Assembly: GCF_030269485.1 (NCBI RefSeq)
Contig: NZ_BSTL01000016.1
Coordinates: 186,001 to 250,000, forward strand
Source: Actinoplanes sp. NBRC 103695
GTDB taxonomy: Bacteria > Actinomycetota > Actinomycetes > Mycobacteriales > Micromonosporaceae
Direction of reading: 5' to 3'
Length of the DNA stretch: 64,000 nucleotides
In this document: positions 26,230-34,317 of the stretch, in pieces
How the letters are laid out: every line of letters begins with the position of its first letter
Numbering within the stretch: position 1 is the stretch's first letter
The notes under the pieces: model-generated
What the model was told of the DNA's origin: nothing
The model's input: only the letters and a program-made list of their open reading frames with translations
Databases searched by the model: none
Made by a program: the position numbers and the translations under genes

Positions 26230-29061
26230 ATGGAATTTGCATCACGTGTGCAATATTTCGGGCCGGACGCCGACGCCGTGATCGCGCTGGTCGACAAGGG
26301 TGCGCCCGGCGGGGCCCTGGTGCTCAGCGGTCCCACCGGCAGTGGCAAGAGCACGCTGCTGGAGGCGATCGCGGGCGAGTGCCGCGAGGCGCGGTTGGTG
26401 CGGGCGGATCCCGGCGAGACCGACATTCCGTACGCCGGACTCCAGCGTCTCGTCGGCCCCGACCTGCACCGGGCCGACGGATTGCCCCGATGGCAGCGCG
26501 ACGCGCTCCGGCAGGCCGTCGAGGGCATGCCGATCCGGGCCGGCCGCCTCGCACTCGGCCTGGCCGCGCTGGGGGTGCTGCGAGAACGAACGTTATTTCT
26601 GCTGGTCGACGACGCGCACCACCTGGACCATCCATCCTGGGAGGTGCTGTCCTTCGTGGCGAGGCGGTTGCCCGGCGAGACCGTCACACTCGTTGCCACC
26701 GTCCCGCCCGGGCATCCGGTCGGCGGCCTCCCGGTGCGCCGGCTCGCCCGCTGGGACGCCGCCACCTCCCGGCGGATGCTCGCCGCCACCGTGCCCGGCC
26801 TGCCCGCCGACGTCGCGGCCGCGGTCGCCGACCTGGCCGGCGGCAGCCCCGGAGCGCTCGCCGACCTGGCCGCCGGCCTCACCCCGGCGCAGCGCCTCGG
26901 CGACGCCCAGGCCCCGGTCACGCTGCCCCGGCACAGCGCCGTGGCCGCTGCCTTCCGCGCCACCCTGGACGGACTGCCCGCGGACACCCGGCGGCTCGTC
27001 CTGATCGCCGCCGCCGCGGACGACCTGCGCCCGTCCGACCTGCACGCCGCCGCGCTGGCCCGCGGCACCGGACTGGACGCGCTCGCACCCGCCGAACGGG
27101 CCGGGCTGATCTCCACGTCCGGGCCGGTGGTCACGTTCGCCGAGCCGGTCACCCGGGCGGTCGCCTACCACGACGCCCCGCTCGCCGACCGGCGCGCGGC
27201 GCACGACCTGCTCGCCCGTACCCTCGCCGCCGGAGGCCGCAGACTGCCCGCGCTGATCCACCGCGCCGCCGCCACCGCCGGGCCTGACGAGGGTCTGTCC
27301 CGCGCGCTGATCGAGTCGGCCGCCGGCGCCGCACCGCGGGCCGCGGCCACCGCCCTGGAACACGCCGCCCGCCTCACCGCCTGCCCGGACGCCGCAGCCG
27401 AGGCCTCCCTCGCCGCGGCCCGCCAGGCCTGGACCGGCGGCCAGCGCCACCGAGCCGCCCTCCTCCTCCGCGCCGTCCCGGCCGTCACCCCCGCCGCCGT
27501 GGGCGCTCATCCGATCGGTGCCGGTGCCGGTGCCGGTGCCAGTGCCACTGCCGGTGCCAGTGCCAGTGCCACTGCCGGTGCCACTGCCAGTGCCGGTGCC
27601 AGTGCCGGTGCCGGTGCCGGTGCCGGTGTCGGTGCCAGTGTCGGGGCGGCTCGGCTCGACGCGGAGATGCGGCTGCGTGACGGCTCGGCCGCCCTTGCCG
27701 GCGACGCCCTGCTCGACCACGCCCGCCGGCTCGCCGGTCACGACGTGTCCGCGGCTGCCGAAGCGCTGGTCCTGGCGGGGGAGACCCGCTACCTGGCCGG
27801 GCGGCACGACCGCTACCAGGAGATCGCCCGCGAGATGGCCGCGCTGCGCCACGAGGACGGCCCGCCGGAGCTCACCCTCGCCTTCTGTCACGTGGCGGGC
27901 CTGGCGGCGATGTTCCGTGGCGACCACGCGGCCGCGTTCCCCGAGTTGCGCAGGGTCGTCGAGCTCGCCGACCACGTCCCGCAGCCGGCCGCGCTGATCC
28001 GGGCCGCGATGGCCGGCCTGCTGACCGGCGACGGCGCCCCGGCCGCCGACCTCGCCGCCCGCGCCGTCGCCCTGGCCCGGGCGCGGGGCGAGGCCGCGCT
28101 GGTCCCGCAGGCGCTGGAGGTATCCGCGTTCGCCGACCTGTCCGCCGGCCGCTACGAGGCCGCCACCACCGCCGCGCTCGACGGGGTCGCCCTCGCCCAG
28201 GCGTGCGGCCAGCCCCGCCTCGCGCAGAGCCTGCTCGGCACCCTGGCCGTGCTCGCGGCGCTGGCCGGCGACCGGGAGACGTGCCGGCTGCGCATCCGCG
28301 AGGCGGCCGTCCGGGACGGCGCCGAAGGCCCCGACCAGGCGCGCGGCCTCTGCGAATGGGCGCTGGCCGTGCTCGACCTGGTGCACGACCGCCCGCAGGC
28401 CACCCTGGACCGGCTGCGCCCCGGCCTGGTCGCCGCCGCCGAGCACGGCAACGTCGTCCTCCAGGTGGCCGCCACCCCGCACCTCGCCGAGGCGACGTGG
28501 CGCTGCGGCGAACTCGAACCGGCCGCCGACGCCGCGCTCAAGGACGCCTTCGAGGGCTGGGCGGCGATCACCGGCAAACCGGCCTGGCTCGCCCTGCGGG
28601 CCCGCTGCCAGGCCCTCCGCGCCGTCGACGAGGACGAGGCCGGACAGCACTTCCGCGAGGCCCTCGACCTGCACGCCACCGCCGATTTCCCCCGGGCGCA
28701 CACCGAGCTGCTGTACGGCCGCGAACTCCGCCGTCGCCGACGCCCCGGCGCGGCCCGCGACCACCTGCGCAGCGCCCTGGAAACCTTCCACCTGCTCGAC
28801 GCCCGCCCCTGGGCCGAGCAGGCCGACGGCGAACTCCGCGCGGCCGGCGAACATGTGGACCGCACGGGCACGGCCGGCCTCCCGCTGACCGCGCAGCAGG
28901 AGCGGATAGCCAGGCTGGTGGCCGACGGCGCGACCAACCGCGAGGTGGCCGCCCGCATGTACCTGTCCCCGCGAACCGTCGACCACCACCTGCGCAACGT
29001 CTTCATCCGGCTGGGCGTGCGCTCCCGCACCGAGCTGGCCCGCCTGATGGTTTCGGCCTGA
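26230..29061 (+). CDS. Large ATP-binding LuxR-family regulator (LAL type)
   Basis: 943 residues from ATG 26230 (MEFASRVQYFGPD); a longer in-frame start at 26167 adds an unlikely leader. Walker A GPTGSGKST at 34-42 and Walker B FLLVDDAHHLDHP near 119-131 mark the ATPase; TPR-like helices fill the middle; the last ~65 residues are a LuxR helix-turn-helix (LTAQQERIARLVADGATNRE). At residues 430-471 there is a run of 21 Gly/Ser/Thr-Ala dipeptides encoded by a hexanucleotide repeat. Such regulators often sit in secondary-metabolite or sugar-responsive loci. A TmrB-like gene follows after 17 bp. Confidence 0.92.
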   Translation: MEFASRVQYFGPDADAVIALVDKGAPGGALVLSGPTGSGKSTLLEAIAGECREARLVRADPGETDIPYAGLQRLVGPDLHRADGLPRWQRDALRQAVEGMPIRAGRLALGLAALGVLRERTLFLLVDDAHHLDHPSWEVLSFVARRLPGETVTLVATVPPGHPVGGLPVRRLARWDAATSRRMLAATVPGLPADVAAAVADLAGGSPGALADLAAGLTPAQRLGDAQAPVTLPRHSAVAAAFRATLDGLPADTRRLVLIAAAADDLRPSDLHAAALARGTGLDALAPAERAGLISTSGPVVTFAEPVTRAVAYHDAPLADRRAAHDLLARTLAAGGRRLPALIHRAAATAGPDEGLSRALIESAAGAAPRAAATALEHAARLTACPDAAAEASLAAARQAWTGGQRHRAALLLRAVPAVTPAAVGAHPIGAGAGAGASATAGASASATAGATASAGASAGAGAGAGVGASVGAARLDAEMRLRDGSAALAGDALLDHARRLAGHDVSAAAEALVLAGETRYLAGRHDRYQEIAREMAALRHEDGPPELTLAFCHVAGLAAMFRGDHAAAFPELRRVVELADHVPQPAALIRAAMAGLLTGDGAPAADLAARAVALARARGEAALVPQALEVSAFADLSAGRYEAATTAALDGVALAQACGQPRLAQSLLGTLAVLAALAGDRETCRLRIREAAVRDGAEGPDQARGLCEWALAVLDLVHDRPQATLDRLRPGLVAAAEHGNVVLQVAATPHLAEATWRCGELEPAADAALKDAFEGWAAITGKPAWLALRARCQALRAVDEDEAGQHFREALDLHATADFPRAHTELLYGRELRRRRRPGAARDHLRSALETFHLLDARPWAEQADGELRAAGEHVDRTGTAGLPLTAQQERIARLVADGATNREVAARMYLSPRTVDHHLRNVFIRLGVRSRTELARLMVSA
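27517..27642 (+). repeat. Hexanucleotide tandem repeat inside the LAL regulator
   Basis: About 21 copies of a GGTGCC-like unit (variants AGTGCC, ACTGCC, GGTGTC), in frame, encoding residues 430-471. It begins at 27517 directly after the codons for HPI. Slipped-strand expansion or contraction would keep the frame. Confidence 0.95.
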
Positions 29062-29078
29062 CACTAATCTCGGAGCCC

Positions 29079-29603
29079 ATGATCGTATGGCTCAACGGGA
29101 CGCACGGCGCGGGTAAGACGACGACCAGCGTATTCGTGCAGCGGCTGATCCCGGACTCGCGGGTGTTCGACGCCGAGCAGGTCGGCGTGGTGCTCATGGA
29201 CATCAGGCCGGGGCTGCCCGAGACGGACAACTTCCAGCACTGGCCGCCGTGGCGTCCGCTGGTCGTGGAGACCGCCCGCCGGGTCCTCGACTACACCGGC
29301 GGCACCCTGGTGATTCCGATGACCGTCCTGGTCGAGCAGTACTGGCGGGAGATCAGCGCGGGTCTCGCCGACCACCGGATCCCGGTGCGGCACTTCGTCC
29401 TGCACGCCGACCAGGAGACTCTGCGCGCGCGGATCGCGGGGGAGCACGTCATCCCGTCCCCGTTCCGCCTCAAGTACCTCGAGCCGTACGCCGAGGCGGC
29501 CCGCACGTGGCTGCACGCCGAGGCCGAGGTCGTCGACACCACGCACCTCACGCAGGCCCAGTCGGCCGAGCAGATCGCCGATTCGCTCGGACGAACGTGC
29601 TGA
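29079..29603 (+). CDS. TmrB-like P-loop protein (tunicamycin-resistance homologue)
   Basis: 174 residues from ATG 29079. Opens MIVWLNGTHGAGKTTTS, a Walker A typical of TmrB (I-W-I-N-G-x-x-G-x-GKT). Further TmrB-like elements: DNFQHWPPWRPLV and GGTLVIPMTVLVEQYWREI. TmrB of Bacillus binds ATP and tunicamycin at the membrane and confers resistance. Whether this homologue does so is inference. It lies 17 bp after the LAL regulator and is probably co-transcribed. The frame is open upstream only as a shadow of that gene. Confidence 0.8.
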   Translation: MIVWLNGTHGAGKTTTSVFVQRLIPDSRVFDAEQVGVVLMDIRPGLPETDNFQHWPPWRPLVVETARRVLDYTGGTLVIPMTVLVEQYWREISAGLADHRIPVRHFVLHADQETLRARIAGEHVIPSPFRLKYLEPYAEAARTWLHAEAEVVDTTHLTQAQSAEQIADSLGRTC

Positions 29604-29736
29604 GGCCGGTCACCGCGCGACCGGCGATCAGGGAGTTGATCTCGGACGCGAGGAACTCCCGCACCCGGGTGACGGTCGCGGACTCGTCAGCCGAAAGCAG
29701 GTCCTGGAAGCTGTAGAGGTCACCCACGAGAGACAT
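29548..29736 (-). pseudogene. N-terminal scrap of an acyl-CoA dehydrogenase
   Basis: The minus-strand frame starts MSLVGDLYSFQDLLSADE and continues TRVREFLASEINSLIA, matching the first ~35 residues of acyl-CoA dehydrogenases (short helix, then E-x-x-x-V-R-x-F). After that the similarity ends and a stop follows; the ~350-residue catalytic body is gone. It overlaps the 3' end of the TmrB-like gene and shares its upstream region with the glycyl-tRNA synthetase gene. Confidence 0.5.
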
Positions 29737-29780
29737 AACCCCTGCATTCCCGAGCATCGGGCTGCCTAGACTTCCGTTCC

Positions 29781-32700
29781 ATGCTCACCATGCAGGACGC
29801 GCTCGCCCGGTTGCTCGCCTACTGGACCGATCAGGGTTGCCTGACCGTCCAGCCGATGAACACCGAGGTCGGCGCGGGCACGCTCAACCCGGCCACCTTC
29901 CTGCGGGTGCTGGGCCCCGAGCCGTGGCGCGTGGTGTACGTCGAGCCGAGCGTGCGCCCCGACGATTCCCGGTACGGCGAGAACCCGAACCGCATCCAGA
30001 CGCACACCCAGGTCCAGGTGATCCTCAAGCCGGAGCCGGGCGACGCGCAGGAGCTCTACCTGGGCAGCCTGGCCGCGATCGGCATCGACGTGGCCGCGCA
30101 CGACATCCGGTTCGTCGAGGACAACTGGGCGTCGCCCGCGCTCGGCGCCTGGGGCCTCGGGTGGGAGGTGTGGCTGGACGGCCTGGAGATCACCCAGTTC
30201 ACGTACTTCCAGCAGGCCGGCGGCGTCAACCTGGACCCGCCCGCGGTGGAGATCACCTACGGCGTCGAGCGCATCCTGATGGCGTTGCAGGACGTCAGGC
30301 ACTTCAAGGACATCGCGTACGCCGGCGGCGTCACGTACGGCGAGGTGTTCGGGCAGGCCGAGTACGAGATGTCCCGCTACTACCTGGACGACGCGGACGT
30401 CGGCACCAACCGGGCGCTGCTGGAGCTGTACGCCCGCGAGGCGCAGCGGATGATCGACGCCGGGCTGCCGGTGCCCGCGCACACGTTCGTGCTGAAGTGC
30501 TCGCACGCGTTCAACGTGCTGGACTCCCGCGGCGCGGTGTCGACGGCGGACCGCGCGGCCGAGTTCGCCCGGATGCGCCGCCTCGCCGGTGAGGTGGCCC
30601 GGCTGTGGGTGGCCCGGCGCGAGCAGCTCGGCCACCCGCTCGGCGTCGCGGCGAAACCCGCGCGGGCTCGTGCGGTGCCGGCTGCCGAGGGCGGCTCACG
30701 GCCGCGGACCTTGGCCTTCGAGGTGGGTACGGAGGAGATGCCGCCGGCCGCGGCCACGGCGGCGGCCACCTTCTTGAAACAGCGGCTCACCGAGCTCCTG
30801 GGCGGCACGCGGCTGACATTCGGCGAGGTCAGGGTGGCCGTGACGCCGAGGCGGCTGATCGCGATCGTGCCCGAGGTCGCGGCGCGGGAGAACGAACGTT
30901 CTTTCCGCGTGAAGGGCCCCCGCGTCGGCGCGCCGGACCGCGCTCTCGAGGGCTTCACCCGAGCTCAGGGAGTTTCGTCGCTGGTCGTCGACGACGGCTA
31001 CCACTACGCCGAGCGGCACGAGACCGGCCGGACCGCGGGCGCCGTGCTGACCGAGGTCCTCGGCGAGGTGGTCAAGGGTTTGCGCTCGGCCCGCAACATG
31101 CGCTGGAACGACCCGTCGCTGTCGTTCACCCGCCCGATCCGCTGGCTGCTCGCCCTGCTCGGCGACGACGTGGTGCCGGTGGTGGTGTCCACGCTGGCCG
31201 CCGGCCGTGAGACCCGGCTGCTCCGGGACTCTGCGGAGCCCGTCCTCACGGTGGCGTCGGCCGAGTCGTTCATGGAGGCCATCTCGGTGAACGGCATCGT
31301 CGCCGACCCCGAGGACCGTGCCGAGCTGATCGCGACCGGCGCGCAGGACCTCGTCTACCCCGACGGCCGCGCCGACCTCAGCGGCCTCCTCGAGCAGGTC
31401 ACGCACCTGGTCGAAGCCCCCAACCCGCTGCTCGGCACCTTCGACGAGAGCTACCTGTCCCTGCCGGCCGAGGTGCTCACCACGGTCATGCGCAAACACC
31501 AGCGCTATTTTCCGGTACGCGACGAGAACGGCACCCTCCTGCCGATGTTCGTGGCGGTCGCCAACGGCGTCGTCGACGTGGAGCAGGTGCGGTCGGGCAA
31601 CGAGGCGGTGCTGCGCGCCCGCTACGAGGACGCGGCGTTCTTCTACCGCGCCGACCTGGCCGTCCCGCCCGCCGAGATGCGGGCGCGGCTGGCCCGGCTG
31701 ACCTTCACCGACAGGCTGGGCTCGATGGCCGACCGGGCGGATCGCATCGGCCGCCTCGCCGTCTCCCTGGGCTCCGCCGTCTCCGTCGGCTCTGCCGGCT
31801 CTATCGGCTCTGCCAGCTCTATCGGCTCTGCCAGTTCGCCGGGTTCCGCTGTTTCCCCCGGTTCCGTCACTTCTCCGGGTTCAACCTCTTCTCCGGGTTT
31901 CGCCTCGGCGACGCTGGAGCGTGCCGCCGAGCTCGTCAAGTTCGACCTCGGGGCGCAGCTGGTCACCGAGATGACCAGCCTGGCCGGGGTGATGGCGCGC
32001 GACTACGCCTACCAGGCCGGGGAGAGCCGCGCGGTAGCCCAGGCGCTCTACGAGTGCGAGCTCCCGCGCAGCGCCGGAGACGATGTGCCGGCATCCCTGC
32101 CAGGGGCGTTGCTGTCGCTGGCCGACCGGCTGGACCTGGTCGCCGGGCTGGCCGCGACCGTAGGCCTCCCGACCGGCAGCAGCGATCCGTTCGCCGTACG
32201 CAGAGCGGTCCTGGGCCTGATCGCCGTGCACCGCAGCCAGCCGGCGCTCGCGTCGCTCAGCCTGACCGACGCCCTGGCCCGCGCGGGCGACCTGCAGCCC
32301 GTGCCGGTCACCCCGCAGATCGTGGCCGACGCAGCCGAGTTCCTCGCCAGGCGGCTGGAGCAGCAGCTCACCGAGGAGGGCAACCCCGTCGATCGGGTAC
32401 GCGCGGTGCTCGTGCACGCCGGCCGTCCGTCGGTGGCCGACGCCGTGCTCGCCCAGCTGTCCACGCTGTCCGGCGACGCGGCGTTCCAGAGGCTGGCGGC
32501 GGCCCTGACCCGGGCGCGGCGCATCGTCCCCGCGTCGACCTCAGCCACCTACGACCTGGCGCTGCTCACCTCGCCTGCCGAACTCGACCTGCACGAGGCC
32601 GTCTCCACCCTCACGCCCCCTTCTCCCGCCACCTCCACCCTCGCGCCTCCGGCTGCTGCCGGCTCGGCCCCCGTGCCCTCTTCCCTTGGCGGCTCCGCGC

Positions 32701-32882
32701 CCGTTGATCTCGTCGCTTTCACCGCCGCCGCCGGGCCGTTGGTGTCCGCGGTGGATCGGTTCTTCGACGAGGTGCTGGTGATGGCCGAGGACCCGGCGGT
32801 GCGGCAGGCGCGGCTCGGCCTGCTGGCGCGGGTACGTGACCTGGGAGAGCCGTTGCTGGACTGGCCGCAGCTGCGCCTCTGA
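29781..32882 (+). CDS. glyQS: Glycyl-tRNA synthetase, alpha and beta subunits fused
   Basis: 1033 residues. Residues 1 to ~290 are the class II catalytic alpha subunit (LTVQPMNTEVGAGTLNP, RYGENPNRIQTHTQVQVI, WEVWLDGLEITQFTYFQQ). Residues ~310-1033 are the beta subunit (RNMRWNDPSLSFTRPIRW, MRKHQRYFPV, and a C-terminal DALR-type anticodon-binding part). It charges tRNA-Gly. This tetramer-type enzyme is fused in some bacteria such as chlamydiae; actinobacteria usually have the unrelated dimer type, so this may be a second copy. A Ser/Gly-rich insertion lies at ~661-709 and another near 942-977. Confidence 0.93.
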   Translation: MLTMQDALARLLAYWTDQGCLTVQPMNTEVGAGTLNPATFLRVLGPEPWRVVYVEPSVRPDDSRYGENPNRIQTHTQVQVILKPEPGDAQELYLGSLAAIGIDVAAHDIRFVEDNWASPALGAWGLGWEVWLDGLEITQFTYFQQAGGVNLDPPAVEITYGVERILMALQDVRHFKDIAYAGGVTYGEVFGQAEYEMSRYYLDDADVGTNRALLELYAREAQRMIDAGLPVPAHTFVLKCSHAFNVLDSRGAVSTADRAAEFARMRRLAGEVARLWVARREQLGHPLGVAAKPARARAVPAAEGGSRPRTLAFEVGTEEMPPAAATAAATFLKQRLTELLGGTRLTFGEVRVAVTPRRLIAIVPEVAARENERSFRVKGPRVGAPDRALEGFTRAQGVSSLVVDDGYHYAERHETGRTAGAVLTEVLGEVVKGLRSARNMRWNDPSLSFTRPIRWLLALLGDDVVPVVVSTLAAGRETRLLRDSAEPVLTVASAESFMEAISVNGIVADPEDRAELIATGAQDLVYPDGRADLSGLLEQVTHLVEAPNPLLGTFDESYLSLPAEVLTTVMRKHQRYFPVRDENGTLLPMFVAVANGVVDVEQVRSGNEAVLRARYEDAAFFYRADLAVPPAEMRARLARLTFTDRLGSMADRADRIGRLAVSLGSAVSVGSAGSIGSASSIGSASSPGSAVSPGSVTSPGSTSSPGFASATLERAAELVKFDLGAQLVTEMTSLAGVMARDYAYQAGESRAVAQALYECELPRSAGDDVPASLPGALLSLADRLDLVAGLAATVGLPTGSSDPFAVRRAVLGLIAVHRSQPALASLSLTDALARAGDLQPVPVTPQIVADAAEFLARRLEQQLTEEGNPVDRVRAVLVHAGRPSVADAVLAQLSTLSGDAAFQRLAAALTRARRIVPASTSATYDLALLTSPAELDLHEAVSTLTPPSPATSTLAPPAAAGSAPVPSSLGGSAPVDLVAFTAAAGPLVSAVDRFFDEVLVMAEDPAVRQARLGLLARVRDLGEPLLDWPQLRL
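31763..31908 (+). repeat. Ser/Gly-coding low-complexity repeat inside glyQS
   Basis: Imperfect in-frame repeats of a GGCTCTGCC/TCGGCTCT-like unit encoding GSA, GSI and PGS steps, at about residues 661-709. The flanking beta-subunit sequence (RADRIGRLAVSL before, LERAAELVKFDLGAQLVTEM after) is contiguous in ordinary enzymes, so this is an insertion into a surface loop. Confidence 0.85.
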
Positions 32883-32973
32883 CAGTTCCCGGATCAGCTA
32901 CGTCCACGCCACCTGCGCGTCGGATCGATCACCTTGGCTCGGTGTCGCTCGTACATCGTCAAGGAGGACCATC

Positions 32974-34107
32974 GTGGCTGACCGCCGTCAGGTGCTGCGC
33001 TACGGCGCGCTCGCCGTTGCCGCACCCGCCATCGCCGCCGCCGTACCCGCAGCTCCGGCCGTGGCCGCCCCGACATGGGCTCCGACATGGGCCGGACCGG
33101 CCGGGCCGGCCACCCGCCGTGGCCGCAAGCACATCGTGGTGGGTCACCGTGGCGCGTCCGGCTACCGTCCCGAGCACACCCTCGCCTCGTACGAGCTGGC
33201 GGCCCGGCTGGGCGCCGACTTCATCGAGCCCGACCTCGTGTCCACGAAGGACGGTGTGCTCGTCTGCCGGCACGAGCCGGAGATCGGCGGCACCACGGAC
33301 GTGGCGTCGCATCCCGAGTTCGCCGACCGGCGGCGCACGGTCCTGCTCGACGGCGTGTCGGTGACCGGCTGGTTCACCCACGACTTCACGCTGGCCGAGC
33401 TGCGGACGCTCCGGGCCACCGAACGCATCCCCGCCGTGCGCCAGCGCAACACCCTCTACAACGGGCTGTTCCCGGTGCCGACGTTCAACGAGGTGCTGGC
33501 CCTGCGCACGCGCCTGTCCCGGGAACTCGGCCGGGAGATCGGCGTGTTCCCCGAGACCAAGCACCCCACGTACTTCCGCGCGCTCGGCCTCGCCTTGGAG
33601 ACCCCCCTGGTCCGAGCCTTGCGCAACCACGACCTGGACCGGGCCGCCGCCCCCGTCTACGTGCAGAGCTTCGAGGCGGCCAACCTGATCGCCCTGCGCC
33701 GCGTGCAGAAGGTCAAGGCGCCCCTGGTGTTCCTGACCAGCGGCAGCGGAGGCCCGTTCGGCGACTCCCGTACGTACGCCGACTACCTGACCCCCGCCGG
33801 CCTGACCGAGCTGTCCCGCTGGATCGACGGCCTGGGCCCGGAGAAGTCCCAGGTCCTGCCCGCGACCCCGGCCGACACCCCCACCCCGCTGGTGGCCAAC
33901 GCCCACGCGGCCGGCCTCAACGTCATCCCGTACACCTTCCGCGCCGAGAACCAGTTCCTCCCCGCCCACCTGCGCGCAGGCACCGACCCCACCGCCTACG
34001 GCAGGGCCATCGACGAGCAGGTCGCCTTCTGGAACGCCGGCGTCGACGGCCTCTTCACCGACATGCCCGACATCGGCGTCCTGGCCCGTTCCCTCGTCCA
34101 CGTCTGA
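32974..34107 (+). CDS. Tat-exported glycerophosphodiester phosphodiesterase
   Basis: 377 residues from GTG 32974, which has a strong AGGAGG at 32962-32967; the frame runs upstream only as a shadow. The signal (DRRQVLRYGALAVAAP, cleavage near AVA-AP) is of Tat type. The GDPD TIM barrel shows the catalytic HRGASGYRPEHT with both His residues, E-D-type metal ligands (FIEPDL) and KDGVLVCRHEPEI. It releases glycerol-3-phosphate from glycerophosphodiesters outside the cell, giving phosphate and carbon. Confidence 0.93.
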   Translation: MADRRQVLRYGALAVAAPAIAAAVPAAPAVAAPTWAPTWAGPAGPATRRGRKHIVVGHRGASGYRPEHTLASYELAARLGADFIEPDLVSTKDGVLVCRHEPEIGGTTDVASHPEFADRRRTVLLDGVSVTGWFTHDFTLAELRTLRATERIPAVRQRNTLYNGLFPVPTFNEVLALRTRLSRELGREIGVFPETKHPTYFRALGLALETPLVRALRNHDLDRAAAPVYVQSFEAANLIALRRVQKVKAPLVFLTSGSGGPFGDSRTYADYLTPAGLTELSRWIDGLGPEKSQVLPATPADTPTPLVANAHAAGLNVIPYTFRAENQFLPAHLRAGTDPTAYGRAIDEQVAFWNAGVDGLFTDMPDIGVLARSLVHV

Positions 34108-34118
34108 CCTGAAGGTCC

Positions 34119-34156
34119 GGCCGTGCGGGGAATTCATTCGCCCACCCCGCACGGTC
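34119..34156 (+). terminator. Hairpin between the phosphodiesterase and ABC-F leader
   Basis: CCGTGCGGGG (34121-34130) and CCCCGCACGG (34145-34154) are perfectly complementary with a 14-nt loop; flanking bases extend the stem by a G-U and a G-C pair. No T-tract follows, as is usual in actinomycetes. Confidence 0.6.
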
Positions 34157-34161
34157 CGGAG

Positions 34162-34317
34162 TAATGTCGCGATCATGCGTTCAGGCATCGCTTCGATGAG
34201 GCTCCGCACCCGCCGCTGACGGCGGCGCGTCGAGCCCTTTCCGCCCCGCCGTCCCGGCCCTCCCGCCGGGCGGCTGACGAGGCTGCCCGGCTCCCTTCGG
34301 AGCTGCGGAGCATTCCC
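34162..34317 (+). promoter_or_regulatory. Attenuation leader of the ABC-F gene
   Basis: A -10-like TAATGT (34162-34167) stands seven bases before the leader ATG, so the transcript may start at the ATG itself. Segment GCTCCGCA (34201-34208), inside the leader ORF, is an exact complement of TGCGGAGC (34304-34311), which contains the ABC-F ribosome binding site GCGGAG. A competing local hairpin is possible at 34288-34305 (CGGCTCC/GGAGCTG around CTTC). A ribosome stalled on the leader would mask the first segment and free the binding site. Confidence 0.6.
34175..34219 (+). CDS. 14-residue Arg-rich leader peptide of the ABC-F gene
   Basis: ATG 34175 to TGA 34219 encodes MRSGIASMRLRTRR. The Arg-rich end resembles leader peptides seen before actinobacterial resistance genes. 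It begins about where transcription is predicted to start (leaderless) and lies 98 bp before the ABC-F start codon. Translation of the peptide rather than its product is likely what matters. Confidence 0.55.
   Translation: MRSGIASMRLRTRR

Noticed and set aside
28203..29078. Upstream extension of the TmrB-like frame through the LAL gene
   Set aside because: No TmrB homologue has such an extension, and the sequence is a shadow of the LAL coding frame.
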